Shown here: one piece after another, positions 21,970 to 32,697 of the stretch
How positions within the stretch are numbered: the stretch's first letter is position 1
Layout of the letters: every line of letters begins with the position of its first letter
Assembly (NCBI GenBank): GCA_029215795.1
Contig: JARDYH010000001.1
Location: 181,109,654 to 181,173,653 of the forward strand
Source: Anniella stebbinsi
Taxonomy: Eukaryota; Chordata; Lepidosauria; Squamata; Anniellidae
DNA length: 64,000 bases
Reading direction: 5' to 3'
Translations under genes and position numbers: made by a program
Notes under the pieces: generated by a model
The model's input: only the letters and a program-made list of their open reading frames with translations
Told to the model about the DNA's origin: nothing
Databases searched by the model: none

Positions 21970-22215
21970 ATGAGTAAGAAGCAGAGACGGCAGAAGCCCT
22001 CTATTCCCACCCCTGCCTGGGTAAGACCCTCAAAAGAGCGAGGATCAGATCGATCGTGGCATAAATTGGCCCGTCTGGCCCGTGTGGATTCTCAAGATAT
22101 GCCAGATAAGCAGGCTGGGAAAAAATCTCCTGTTAAGGGCTCTGTGTCGCAAATTTCAGAGCCAGCTGCAATTCCAAAGATAGCCAGAGGAGGGCAGCCA
22201 GACCAATGGATGAAT
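21970..22215 (+). pseudogene. L1 ORF1, N-terminal part (frameshifted from the rest)
   Basis: The frame starting MSKKQRRQKPSIPTP (a Met is also present 12 codons upstream at 21934) is basic and low in structure, as L1 ORF1p N-termini are. It runs about 82 codons and stops at a TAA that overlaps the ATG of the next frame (TGGATGAATTAA). The next frame begins with the coiled-coil part. Together they would give about 345 residues, a usual ORF1p length, so a 1-bp frameshift in this copy is likely. The alternative is a shorter native ORF1 starting at 22206. Confidence 0.6.
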
Positions 22216-23000
22216 TAAAGGATGATATAAAAAACATGCTGATTGGTTTAGAAGAACGCTTGGCGAAGCGCATTTCAGATACGCAGACTGAGCTTATGAC
22301 GGGATTAAAGCAAGTGGTGATGGATGTTGGAGTGCTCCAGGCAGATACTAGAGTTTTGGCGGGAGTTTGTAAGAAACAGGAAGACCAGCTCTCTCAACAT
22401 GAACTACGCCTTATTGCTATGGAGGATCGGGATAGACGGGCAAATATTCATATAAGAAAATATCCAGAACAAGAAGGAGAGAGTTTAAAAGATTTAAGAG
22501 ATACAATTTTGACATGGATAAGAGTACAACTTCCAGATGAGTCTTGGGCTGAAGCTGATCTCGAACGGGTGCATAGAGTTGGTTCTAAGTGTAAAGGAGT
22601 GCTTCCAAGGGACATAATTGTTAAATTTGCAAATTATTATAAAAAAGAAAAATTTATGCAGGCAATCAGACGACAAGCTCAACCAAAGATTCAAGCAACA
22701 GCAATCGAAATCTATCAGGATTTATTGGCGCAGACTGTGCAGTGGAGGAAGAGCGTCAAAATTTGTACAGCAGCATTGAGGAAGAAATCGATAACCTACA
22801 ACTGGGGATACCCAGTATTTTTGAGATTCTTCTGGCAAGGGAAGCAAGAAAGAATAACATCGTGCGAACAGGGAATCGAGCTGCTGGAGAAGTTGGGCAT
22901 AATCGATGCCAATGATGTGGGAGAAATAGTCCAAGTGGAAGGAGCGGTTGGAGGTTCCAGAGACCAAGTAGAAGGAGCGGTTGGAGGTTCCAGTCAATGA
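22206..23000 (+). CDS. L1 ORF1 protein, coiled-coil, RRM and C-terminal domain part
   Basis: 264 residues. ORF1p is the nucleic-acid-binding chaperone that trimerises and coats L1 RNA. Residues about 1-75 are charged and heptad-like (coiled coil). From about 76 the RRM begins (RRANIHIRKYPEQEGESLKD). DIIVKFANY lies near 138-146. The C-terminal domain carries EIYQDLLAQTVQWRKSVKI near 168, then ITYNWGYPVFL near 195. The last 23 residues contain two copies of VEGAVGGS from a 33-bp tandem duplication (22931-22996). The N-terminal segment is probably out of frame upstream, so a working trimer may not form. Confidence 0.85.
   Translation: MDELKDDIKNMLIGLEERLAKRISDTQTELMTGLKQVVMDVGVLQADTRVLAGVCKKQEDQLSQHELRLIAMEDRDRRANIHIRKYPEQEGESLKDLRDTILTWIRVQLPDESWAEADLERVHRVGSKCKGVLPRDIIVKFANYYKKEKFMQAIRRQAQPKIQATAIEIYQDLLAQTVQWRKSVKICTAALRKKSITYNWGYPVFLRFFWQGKQERITSCEQGIELLEKLGIIDANDVGEIVQVEGAVGGSRDQVEGAVGGSSQ
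22931..22996 (+). repeat. 33-bp tandem duplication at the ORF1 3' end
   Basis: Two in-frame copies starting CCAAGTGGAAGGAGCGGTTG and CCAAGTAGAAGGAGCGGTTG, offset by 33 bp, add a repeated VEGAVGGS to the ORF1 C-terminus. Confidence 0.85.
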
Positions 23001-23039
23001 AAAGGGATTAGTGGGGAAAGGGTTAAAAAGGAGGGGAGG

Positions 23040-23172
23040 ATCGGACTTTGCTCTGTGGGTTGGGCCGTGTTCCCCCCCCCTGAAGAGTTCTAAAATAATT
23101 GGGACCAGTGCCCAGATGACTGGTGAGGAGGGGGGTAAAAATGGGGGTGTGGGGGGGGGAAGGGAGGAGGGT
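23040..23172 (+). promoter_or_regulatory. G-rich ORF1-ORF2 spacer of the L1
   Basis: The 222-bp spacer includes a C-run at 23071-23080 and several runs of four to nine Gs between about 23124 and 23170. Four such runs close together could form a G-quadruplex in the RNA. The spacer could influence ORF2 translation, but this is inference. Confidence 0.4.
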
Positions 23173-23222
23173 ATGTGTATCACTGACCGAGACCAATTTA
23201 ATGACGTGGTTGAAAGTAAGAA

Positions 23223-26200
23223 ATGGAGAATAGATTGAGATGTGCAACTCTAAATGTTAAGGGGCTAGGAACGGTGGTTAAAAGACGAAGAACTGAAACA
23301 TTGTTGAAAAGAAAAAAAATAGATATAATTTTTTTGCAGGAAACTCATCAGATAAAGGAGGGGGCTAATGAGTTACGAATGAGGGAAGTTGGAGTGTATG
23401 AAAAGTCATTTGGTACTTCTAAAGCAAGAGGTGTGGCAATAATAATATCAAAGAAATGTGGTATTAATATTCAAAGTATAAAGAAAGATAAGAATGGAAG
23501 GATCCTTATAATTTACTGCACGTTGGAAGAGGAAGAATTTGTGCTGATAAATGTCTATGCTCCAAATGGGAAACAAATTGATTTTTTTAAAGAAGTATTC
23601 AATATGGTGGGAGATCTAGGGAAAAAGAATATTGTGATGGCAGGAGATTTTAATATGGTACTAGATAAAGGGAAATACAGGGATAATATAATAAGAGGTA
23701 GTAGAGGAGAGGGTAAGACAGAATTAGCTAAATTAATGGAGAGGAAAGAATTAATGGATGTATGGAGAGTTGTAAAAGGGCAAGAAAGAAAATATACTTT
23801 TTACTCACCTAGATTTAAGAGCTACTCAAGGATTGATTATATTTTTATATCAAAGAATATGGTACCTAAATTAATAGATTGTGATATTGGAGTAATTAAG
23901 ATCACAGACCATGCACTAATGATGATGGATGTCAAGATAAAGAAGGATTATAAACAAGCAAAGAGATGGAGACTGGACGGAAGAATTTTTAAAAATAAAA
24001 ACATAGTGGATAAATTAAAAAAGGAAGTGCAGGAAATATGGCAGATAAATGAAAAAGGAGTTAACTCGCAAGGATTATTATGGGATACGATGAAAGCAGT
24101 AATAGGAGGGATCTGTATCAGGGAAATGTCCACACTTAAAAAGCAACAGGAAGTACTTAATAAAAAGGCTGAAGAAGAGATAAGGAGTTTAGAGGAGAGA
24201 CTGAGACAGTCAAAAGATAAGCGGTTATATGCCCTAATTCAGGCTAAAAAAAAGGAATTGGAGAAAGAAGAAATAGAACAGGTTCAAAAGAATTTATTAT
24301 ATTTAAAGAGAGACTTTTTTGAATATAGTAATAGAAATTCCAGGTTGCTGGCTAGATCCACGCAGTCAGAGAAGGCTAAGAATATGATAGGGACAATAAG
24401 AGATAAGTTAGGGAATAGATGTAATGTAATGAAAGATAAATTAAGTATTTTTCAGGAATTTTATAAAGATTTATATACATCAGAGGCGCTTTCACAAGAA
24501 AAGATTCGGGAATATGTAGAAAGAAATTGGAAAATAAGACTGGATGATCAAGATAGGGAGTGTATGGAAGCCTTGGTTACTGACAAAGAAATTGAGGGAA
24601 TTATTGGAAAACTAAAAGGAGGTAAGTCTCCGGGGATTGATGGTTTGGGGCCGGAATTTTATAAAATATTTAAAGATATTTTAATACCTAGATTAAAAAA
24701 ATTATTTAATAATATAATAGAAGGAGGAATGACCCCGCCATCGTGGGACCAGTCCCTGGTTGTTTTAATACAGAAGCCAGGCAAGGACTTGACAGATCCA
24801 GCGTCATATAGACCAATATCTTTAATAAATCAGGATGCAAAAATATTTTCAGCAATTATGGCTAAAAGAATGGGTACATTTATATTTAAATATATTAAAA
24901 ATGATCAATGCGGATTTATTTTAGGTAGGAAAATGCCGAATTTAATTGGGAGAGTTATAAATATAATAAATATTATAAAAAAAAGGAACTTAAAAGCAGG
25001 ATTATTAGCTTTAGATATTTTCAAAGCCTTTGATTGCGTGGAATGGCCAGCGTTAAAAATAATATTAAAAACATTTGGGCTTGGAGTGAAATTTATGGGA
25101 GTGATGGATCAACTGTATAAAAATAATAAAGCAGAAATAATGGTTAATGATGGGTTAACGCAACAAATAATACTAGCTCGAGGAACTAGGCAAGGATGTC
25201 CACTTTCACCGATTTTATTTGCAATAGTTATAGAAATTTTAGCAAATGTAATTAGGGAAGATGAAAGATTAAAGGGGATAGGAAGAAAATATAAGATTAA
25301 AGTAAATATGTTTGCGGATGATACGTTGTTGACAATAGAAGATCCCCTAGAAAGTGGGGAGATGATTCAGAAACATTTGAGAGAATTTGGGGAAATTACA
25401 GGATTACAAGTTAACTGGGGGAAGTCAGAAATGATGTTGTATAACTATAACAAGGAAGAGATGGAGAAATGTAAAGCTAAGTTAGGATTAAGACATAAAA
25501 ATATAATAAGATATTTAGGAGTTAATATAGATAAAGAATTAGAAAGAATAGAGGAACTTAATTTTGTAAGATTAAGAAAAGAGGTAGGGGAGAAATTACA
25601 GATTTATAGAAAATTAAAACATTCTTGGTTTGGTAGAATAGCGGTTATTAAAATGAAGATATTACCTAAGGTTAATTTTTTGTTTAGAATGCTACCTATT
25701 AGAATTTCAGTAGATGAGTTTAAAAATTGGCAAAATATGATTAATGCATATTGTAACGGGGATAAAAGAGCTAGGATAAATAAGGGGTTATGGTATAAGA
25801 CTCAAAAGAAAGGAGGTTTAGGACTTCCTAATATTAAGAATTATTATATTGCTAATCAGTTAAGATATGTTATTTATGCTATTTTAGGGGAGCAAGATCA
25901 GGAATGGTTGGAATCGCAAACAGTAGAGATAGAATGTAAATTGCGGAATATATTTTTTACTAAAATGCAGAAGAAAGAATGGAAGGTACTGGACAACCCA
26001 TTATTGGAAAATATAATATCGATATGGGAGAAGTATAGGGGGAAGTTGATACCAGGGGACTCTCTGCTTGCCCCAGTGGTAGTAGTGGGAAACTTCCCAA
26101 GAGCATTAAAATCAGAGATAGAAGTGAGACTGAAAGAACAAGATATTCTTAAACTAAGGAATTGGATGGGAAAGATGAAGGATAGTGAGCATATTAAAGA

Positions 26201-27065
26201 TTTGTTTAAAGGACAAAAGATAGCGTGGTTCAAGTGTCTGCAACTGGTAAAATGGACAGAGGAATGGAGGATGAAAAATAAGAAATGTAGAAACAATACC
26301 AGATTTGAAGATTTAATTGAACAAATAGAAAAAAAAGATGAAGCCAGAGCTAAGAAAGGACTCACTAGCGAGATATATAAAATATTAATAGAGGAGGAAT
26401 TTCAGGACTCACTTAAGGTTATAAAAGAGGTATGGGAAGAAGATCTAAGGGAAAAAATCAATGAAGATAATTGGGGGAGGATATGGAATGTAAGAATGTT
26501 GAAATTATTGTCGATTAGAATTAAGGAGAACTATTATAAGACAGTTTGGAGATGGTATCTAACACCTGTAAGATTTCACCAGATTGATAAAAAAGTGTCC
26601 AAGAACTGTTGGAGGGGATGTCAGGAGGTTGGGACCTATTTTCATATGTGGTGGAGCTGTGAACAAGTACAAAAATTCTGGGAAAGGTTTTTTAAAGAAA
26701 TAAGTGATATAATTGGAAGTAAATTGGAATTAAACCCGAAGTTAGCTCTACTAGCAATATGGGATAGTAGGAATAAGCATATAATTAATAGAGAATTGGT
26801 AAACAACCTCCTGGCACCCGTTAGAATAATGATTGCTAAAAATTGGAAAGGGCAACGAAGTTATAAAATAGAAGATTGGTATAAAGAAATTTGGGATATA
26901 GCATTGAATGATATGTTGACATGTAAAATGAAAATAATGAGGGGAATGTCCAGTAAGAGTGATTTTGGAGATATATGGACTCCCTTTTTGGAATATGTTT
27001 TAAGATCGGGAAAGGGACAATCGCCTTCAAAAGAATCATTAAAATTCTGGAAGGATGATGGATGA
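23223..27065 (+). CDS. L1 ORF2 protein: endonuclease and reverse transcriptase, intact
   Basis: 1280 residues without interruption. It nicks target DNA and reverse-transcribes L1 RNA at the nick. The AP-like endonuclease occupies about 1-240: N11, QETH with E40, GDFN at 141-144, SRIDY with D205, and TDH at 228-230. The reverse transcriptase lies at about 450-780: SYRPISLIN near 528-536, LALDIFKAFD with D598 and D604, GTRQGCPLSPILF at 654-666, and FADD at 697-700 with both aspartates. A C-terminal Cys-His motif (CWRGCQEVG, then FHMWWSC) lies near 1129-1147. All expected catalytic boxes are present and length is normal for L1. It is preceded by the G-rich spacer. Activity is plausible but untested, and ORF1 looks damaged. 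Confidence 0.93.
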   Translation: MENRLRCATLNVKGLGTVVKRRRTETLLKRKKIDIIFLQETHQIKEGANELRMREVGVYEKSFGTSKARGVAIIISKKCGINIQSIKKDKNGRILIIYCTLEEEEFVLINVYAPNGKQIDFFKEVFNMVGDLGKKNIVMAGDFNMVLDKGKYRDNIIRGSRGEGKTELAKLMERKELMDVWRVVKGQERKYTFYSPRFKSYSRIDYIFISKNMVPKLIDCDIGVIKITDHALMMMDVKIKKDYKQAKRWRLDGRIFKNKNIVDKLKKEVQEIWQINEKGVNSQGLLWDTMKAVIGGICIREMSTLKKQQEVLNKKAEEEIRSLEERLRQSKDKRLYALIQAKKKELEKEEIEQVQKNLLYLKRDFFEYSNRNSRLLARSTQSEKAKNMIGTIRDKLGNRCNVMKDKLSIFQEFYKDLYTSEALSQEKIREYVERNWKIRLDDQDRECMEALVTDKEIEGIIGKLKGGKSPGIDGLGPEFYKIFKDILIPRLKKLFNNIIEGGMTPPSWDQSLVVLIQKPGKDLTDPASYRPISLINQDAKIFSAIMAKRMGTFIFKYIKNDQCGFILGRKMPNLIGRVINIINIIKKRNLKAGLLALDIFKAFDCVEWPALKIILKTFGLGVKFMGVMDQLYKNNKAEIMVNDGLTQQIILARGTRQGCPLSPILFAIVIEILANVIREDERLKGIGRKYKIKVNMFADDTLLTIEDPLESGEMIQKHLREFGEITGLQVNWGKSEMMLYNYNKEEMEKCKAKLGLRHKNIIRYLGVNIDKELERIEELNFVRLRKEVGEKLQIYRKLKHSWFGRIAVIKMKILPKVNFLFRMLPIRISVDEFKNWQNMINAYCNGDKRARINKGLWYKTQKKGGLGLPNIKNYYIANQLRYVIYAILGEQDQEWLESQTVEIECKLRNIFFTKMQKKEWKVLDNPLLENIISIWEKYRGKLIPGDSLLAPVVVVGNFPRALKSEIEVRLKEQDILKLRNWMGKMKDSEHIKDLFKGQKIAWFKCLQLVKWTEEWRMKNKKCRNNTRFEDLIEQIEKKDEARAKKGLTSEIYKILIEEEFQDSLKVIKEVWEEDLREKINEDNWGRIWNVRMLKLLSIRIKENYYKTVWRWYLTPVRFHQIDKKVSKNCWRGCQEVGTYFHMWWSCEQVQKFWERFFKEISDIIGSKLELNPKLALLAIWDSRNKHIINRELVNNLLAPVRIMIAKNWKGQRSYKIEDWYKEIWDIALNDMLTCKMKIMRGMSSKSDFGDIWTPFLEYVLRSGKGQSPSKESLKFWKDDG

Positions 27066-27200
27066 ATGTGAGTAGGTCTCGGGGGGGGGTGCACGGGGGT
27101 AGTCGAGGGAGGTAGTTTGTTTATATATTATGTATTATGTGTATGTTTGTTTTGTTTTGTTGAAAAATTAATAAAAATTATACAATAAATTAAAAAAAAA
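27066..27200 (+). terminator. L1 3' region and A-rich end
   Basis: A short 3' untranslated region with a G-rich patch at about 27080-27090, then AATAAAAATTATACAATAAA and an A-run. It supplies polyadenylation signals for the L1 transcript. Confidence 0.75.
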
Positions 27201-27211
27201 TGCACACCTCT
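27197..27211. repeat. L1 target-site duplication, right
   Basis: Direct repeat partner of 21817-21831. Confidence 0.9.
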
Positions 27212-27289
27212 GTTAATGACTGTCCTCTCTGAACATGTGCGTGAGCATACACATTTCCTGAGATACACATGTTTAATGGATCTTATAAC

Positions 27290-28493
27290 TAGGGGTGTGC
27301 ATCGGATCGGATCCGATCCACGATCCGAATCCGATCCGCCCCAAAATCGGGAAAATCCAATCCAACCAACCTCCGATCCGATCCGATCCGATGAGGTCCA
27401 ATCCGGATCGGACGCCATTTTGAATGCTTTTTCCCATAGCCAAGTATTGTTTTACAAAAATGCCTATAACTTTTTCATTTTTAAAGATAGAAGGATGAAA
27501 CTTGGGCACATTGTAGACTGGTTAGGGATAGTTATCTGTAAGAAATTTCAGAAAGATTGGTGCATGCATTTTGTGGCAATTAATTTTTTAATAAATACCC
27601 AGGAATGCCTATAGCTTTGTCATTTTTAAAGTTACACACATGAAACTTTGCCACATTGTAGGTGGTACCTTGGGACCTGTGTGTGTGAAATTTCAGAAAC
27701 ATAGGTGCTTGACTTGTGTGGCAATTAATTTTAGAAAAATGGGTAGGAGTGGGGTAAATACAGTTACACCTCCCATTTTTTTTATTTTTAAAGATACAAA
27801 CAGGAAACTTGGGCACATTACAGGTAACACTTGGCTTGATATGTGTGTGAAATTTCAGAAAGCTAGGTGCTTGCCTTGTGTGGCAATTAATTTTTGAAAC
27901 AATGTGGAAAGAAACACCTATACCTTTGTCATTTTTAAAGTTACACACATGAAACTTTGCCACATTGTAGGTGGTACCTTGGGACCTAAGTGTGTGAAAT
28001 TTCAGAAACATAGGTGCTTGCCTTGTGTGGCAATTAATTTTTTAATAAATATTAATTGCCACACAAGGCAAGCACCTATGTTTCTGAAATTTCACACACG
28101 TAGTTCCCAAGGTACCACCTACAATGTGGCAAAGTTTCATGTGTGTAACTTTAAAAATGACAAAGTTATAGGCATTCCTGGGTATTTATTAAAAAATTAA
28201 TTGCCACAAAATGCATGCACCAATCTTTCTGAAATTGCTCACAGATAACTATCCCTAACCAGTCTACAATGTCCCCAAGTTTCATCCTTCTATCTTTAAA
28301 AATGAAAAAGTTATAGGCATTTTTGTAAAACAATACTTGGCTATGGAGAAAAGCATTCAAAATGGCGTCCGATCCAGATCGGACATCCGGTCCGATCTGA
28401 CCATCCTCTGATCTGATCCGATCCGATCCGACCCCCCAGGTCTGATTCCGATCCGCTATCCGATCTGATCCGGGGGGTCAGTGCACATCCCTA
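27290..28493. mobile_element. hAT-like foldback element, TAGGG-TGTGCA family, copy A
   Basis: 1204 bp with ends TAGGGGTGTGCATCGG and GTGCACATCCCTA, flanked by an exact 8-bp duplication CTTATAAC (27282-27289 and 28494-28501). Next to each end lies a short tandem field of GATCC/CGGAT units. The interior is one large inverted repeat. The left arm has four modules of about 150 bp (starting near 27475, 27618, 27772 and 27929), each with ATTTTTAAAG, then GAAACTT and GAAATTTCAGAAA. The right arm mirrors two of them. The short frames with MKLGHIV or MKLCHIV are translations of this module, not proteins. Confidence 0.88.
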
Positions 28494-28501
28494 CTTATAA
28501 C

Positions 28502-30975
28502 GTTGGCCACAGCCCATCTTGGGAGATTTTTTCCCATCGTTGCACAAATACGTCTATTCCAAAGCACCCCATGGACCCAAAATAGTTGTTAATTTGCTTC
28601 TGAAATTCACAGAATAAAGCCTGAAGTCCCCAGATTGTTTCACATTATATCTGCTTGATTTGCTGTATATGTATGTTCCTTTGTGCAGTATTCACAGTAA
28701 AGTATAGAACATATTTTCAAATAGAGCCCCATATGCTGTGAAGTGTATTAAGTCCACTGATGTTACCCAGTAAACTCTAGTTTGCATGTGCTAAGGGCAG
28801 GTCTCCACCTAACATTGCACAATATTGTACCCTAGCATGATTCAGCGTCTACCACAAAGGTTTGCCCCCATATAGCAAGCAGCAGTGGGAGAAGGGTTTA
28901 TTTTTGGCAGGAAGCTTGTGCAGGGAACCCATCTGGAATGGGAGGAGGGCAGTGCCAGAACAGGGCTCCAATGCTGCTTTCCCTTCAAAATGAAAGTGGT
29001 AGAGCTACACATGCTTCTTCTCCTCCTCCTTTTAAGTATAAAAACATAACATGTCATCTAGCCCCGAAGAAATAAAGAAAACAGGCTGCCTTTACATGCT
29101 GATTATTTATTCTTCTTTTTTCAATTCAAATTAACTTTGAGAAGTAATTCAAAGTGATAGACTCTGACAGAGTCCCCAGTCAGCACGTCCTGTCCAAATG
29201 CAAACCCTCCTGAAATCATACTTCTCTGGTGATATTTTGTTATTGTGCAGTGTTGCTGCTACAAATAAAAAAGCAAACTTCAAAACATCAACTTGTTAAA
29301 GAAGCTATAAATTGTCCATTGAATTCCAGCATTTGTTAGTTCTGCACAGGACATACAACGAAACGTGTGCAAACCTACTTATATACACTTGGAGGGAAAG
29401 TTTTCAAGAGTGTATTACACACTAGAGCAAGCAGCAGATTGCTTAAGATTACCCTGACATCCTGGACCAGTCGGAGCAGTAATATCTTCATGTTTGCTGT
29501 CAAGGCCTGTCACCCCTGCTGACCAGCGGGGATGCCAAGGCAGCCCACATTACTCAATCAACTTTAAGTGTTATAAATACTGAGGTCCATAAAAAAGTAC
29601 AATGTAATGATGGCTTTAAACAAACCCAATTCATCATCCTTCCTGCACACATATCATTTCCCCCAGGGTGACCAACCAACCAGCAGTGGAACAAAACCAG
29701 GCCAGTTTGAGATTCCATTTCTCTTCATCAGTTTGACTTTTTATTCTACCTCCTTCAAAGGAAACGGAAAAAAGAGCCATAAAAATGAATAAAAATCTCG
29801 CAAATCAAATAGAGTTCTGCTGCCTGGGTCTTTTGCTGTTACTGTTGTTGTGCGTCGTGTCCACACATTTCGCCGCTAGTGATATAAAGGGAAACCCTTC
29901 AATTTAAAGGTCAAATGGGGGCCGTTTGTTTTAAGCCAGTGGACCATGGCAATGGGATTCACATAGATTATCTTTTGTCCTTCAACAGTTGTTAGACTTG
30001 TAGCCAGAGGGAAAGCTTGGCAGATTTGTTTGCACTTTTTTAAAAAAATGTAAAAATACTAAAATGCTCAGATCTGCTTCTTGGCAGGACACAATTTCAA
30101 TAAAAGCAGCTTTATTTTATTTTTGTACATGGAGAAAATCATGCACAATTCCCTGTGCAGTTATATTTCATGGACTTCGCTCATTCTGTTGTGTGAAAGA
30201 ACTTAAAGATCATCTATTGCGACCTACAGCACTAAAGGCAAATGGAGCCAGCTGTCTTCCAATGGGTGCCAATCAAACAGAGAGACCCCTGGGCTGCGTC
30301 CAGTGCTGTGCCCTCTGACCTCTCCTCCCCATGGTAGTCCCCTGTACTTCCCCAAAAGCCTCTTCTGTGTGTCAGTCAACCCTCAGGAAAGGCCAGTCAT
30401 GTGGCTTGTAAATGATCAATATTCAAAAAGTGGGGTGTTGATGAATCCCATTGGACACTTTCATTTCTTGATATTATGTTTTCTTAGCTTATACTGTCAA
30501 GAAATGAAAATGTAAATATACAATTGGGAGGCTTTCTAGTAGCCTGCAGCATGCTGCGGTGAATAAAGAAATCACTTATCTGTTGTAGCAATTTTGAAAC
30601 AATTTATTAAAATTATATGGCCAATTTCAGAGCAACTTGTATTTGCATTTAAGTCCCACTGAAATAAATGGAGCTTCAGTGTTTAGGTATGCTCATGCAA
30701 GGGGAACAAACACACACTGATTACAAGTCTAGTGATGTCTGGTCCCCTACATCTGTGGGCTGCTGTTCCCCTTTCCAGCTCTTTTTCCAATCCACAGTTC
30801 TCTAGCTATTATCGCAGCAAATCTGTAGGATTGGTCTTAAGTCTCAACTGTTTAAATCCTGTTAAATGACAGATCTCGGAACGGGGAAACATCTGCAATC
30901 CAGGATTGTAACCTGGAAAAGCATGCGGAGAACAATATGGCTGAAAGGGAGCGATGCCATCTCTCTCCCAGCTCT
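28502..30975. other. Unassigned 2.5-kb stretch, probably unique DNA
   Basis: No gene, LINE motif or paired termini were found. It is moderately AT-rich with scattered AATAAA motifs. A host intron or intergenic region is the simplest reading. Confidence 0.4.
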
Positions 30976-31009
30976 GCGTCTACAGGGTTGCCATGACTGA
31001 TCCTGGCAG

Positions 31010-31588
31010 TGAGATCTCGAGGGGAGGGGAGCTTGGGGGGGTGCCTTGATGGTGGTGCATTGGCGCTGCAAGCCCCCAAAACGCAGCGCTTGCACTCCTG
31101 GGGGTTGTCCCCATGCCAGGGAGCAAGAATAGGTTTGTATCAATGGGAGGGGGAGGGAGGAGGAACCACTGCTGCCGCCCCATGCACCAATGCTTTGTTA
31201 CGCCACCATTCAAGTGCCACTGCATGTCAGTGCGTCCCTCCCCATTACCTCCTGCAGAAGTGGTCCTCCTTCTCCCCACACCGTAGGAGGCGTGAAGGTG
31301 TTCCATTCGGCTCACTGGTCCTTCCCCTCCCCCATCCAGGCCAAGTCAACAAATCAGAGGTCGCCATGAGCCCAGCCACACCTCTGCTGCAACTCCGGAG
31401 CATGGCAACAGACACAGATGCACCGTCGTCACCTTGCTCCACAGGAAGATGTTGGGGTAAGTCCTCTACTTTTTTAATTCAGAGCTTCAAGGGAAAACCC
31501 TAGGATGACTCCGCAATGGCTGCTTCATCATATAAATGACACAGCGCCACTGTAGAGCTACCCTGGGGCTTTCCCCACGTATAGACAA
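31010..31588 (-). mobile_element. GC-rich MITE family C, copy 1
   Basis: The end near 31588 reads GGGGCTTTCCCCACGTATAG, then ACAACCCC. In reverse complement it matches the start of the copy at 44089. The interior block around 31450-31590 (ending in the ATGACACAGCGCCACTG region) matches the copies near 32250 and 45350. The other end near 31010 is a G-run followed by GGTGCCTTGATGGTGGTGC. Overlapping open frames on both strands here follow from high GC and are not genes. Confidence 0.55.
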
Positions 31589-31925
31589 CCCCTTGGTGAA
31601 ATGATATTGCAGGGATCTTTAGTGATTTATCAAGGCAACCTACGCAGTAACCATCTAATTTCAAGTGGGTGCATCTGGCGACAGGCCACTGAGACAGGAT
31701 TGGGATTATATTGGTGTATGGTTCACCCTGATGACCAAAAGTCTCCTTGCCTGAGCTGGCAGAGGTAGTCTGGGGGGTGGAGGTCTTCTCAGGGGGGATT
31801 TCAATATTCATGCTTAATCCCTTTTGTCTGCAGCAGTTTAGGATTTTAGGATTTCTATATCAACCATGGGGACGTCTCAGTTAATATTTGTTTTCTCCCA
31901 TATTGTGGGGCACATGCTTGACTTA
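31589..31925. other. Unassigned DNA between two family C elements
   Basis: No gene or repeat ends recognised. Confidence 0.35.
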
Positions 31926-32325
31926 GGGGTTGCCTTCACGGTGCCGGGTTGGCACCGCTCCGCTGCCAAGCCCTGCGCTATTGCTGGTGTGTGGTGGCAG
32001 CAAGTTGTCTTTACAAGAGGAGGCAACATGGGCTTTCCAGCAGATATTAGGCTCACCAGGCCCACCCCCTCCCGCGGCTTCAAGCAACCAATAGGAGGTC
32101 GCCTTCCACCTGGGAACACCCCTGGAGTGGCTCCAAGTGAGGACAGACCAATGGAAGAGCCAGGCTGACCTTGCTCAGGCTGGAAAAGTCAGGGTAAGAC
32201 CCAACTTTTCAACCACCCATCTTCGCCTCTTTGCCCTGGGGTGGCTTTGAATCAGCAGTTGTGTCATATAACAAACGCAGCATGGATTGAGAGCCACCTT
32301 GGGGGCAAAGTCGACATCAAGACAG
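31926..32325 (-). mobile_element. GC-rich MITE family C, copy 2
   Basis: The left end GGGGTTGCCTTCACGGTGCC matches the corresponding end at 35180 (GGGGCTGTCTTCATGGCCCT). The right part (TCATATAACAAACGCAGCAT, then GAGCCACCTTGGGGGCAAAG) matches 45345-45425. It is non-coding. Confidence 0.6.
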
Positions 32326-32697
32326 CTCCTTGGTCGTTGCTAAGCAGGATAATTGTGATCTGTTGATGGGGACTTAGTGTCAAGTGTACTACAAGGCCGG
32401 AGGCCTTGTAAATTGAAAGTTGAAGAATTTGGGATTGTTTTAAGAAAGTCTGTTTCTCTGTGAGCTTATTTCTGTCTCTATTTTTCATGGGAGTTGCTTG
32501 CAGAGGCCTTGAAGTAGTTAGTTTCTCTGGGAACAAGGAATGTTTGGAAAAGGAGGGGGACTCTCTTACAAGCTGTCACTTACTTGTAGCATCATCAAAA
32601 GGAGGTTGAACTGTGCTGCCTTGTTGACACATGAGTTTAGTTTACAGGGCTGAGGACCTGTCTGTCAAGTAGCTTAGAATAAGCCAGGCTTCCAGTC

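Larger units (their letters stand above)
21832..27200 (+). mobile_element. Near full-length L1 LINE with 15-bp target-site duplication
   Basis: The element lies between two 15-bp direct copies of AAAATGCACACCTCT (21817-21831 and 27197-27211), the expected signature of target-primed reverse transcription. It holds a short leader (21832-21969), ORF1, a G-rich spacer, an uninterrupted ORF2 (23223-27065) and a short 3' region with AATAAA-type signals and an A-rich end at 27200. ORF2 has no stop or frameshift, so the insertion looks recent. The A-rich sense strand is typical of L1. The leader may be complete or slightly truncated; this cannot be decided from one copy. Confidence 0.92.

Noticed and set aside
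27300..27420. GATCCGATCC array as a possible CRISPR or satellite
   Set aside because: The units are very short and contiguous, without spacers, and are bounded by transposon ends. They are a subterminal field.
27216..28360. Several frames with MKLGHIV, KFQK and VAINF repeats on both strands
   Set aside because: The same peptide appears from both arms of a foldback and in several frames, following the ~150-bp DNA module. It is a nucleotide repeat, not a protein family.
30862..31503. Overlapping open frames on both strands up to 164 codons
   Set aside because: High GC of the family C MITE suppresses stop codons on all frames; no domain and no codon bias.
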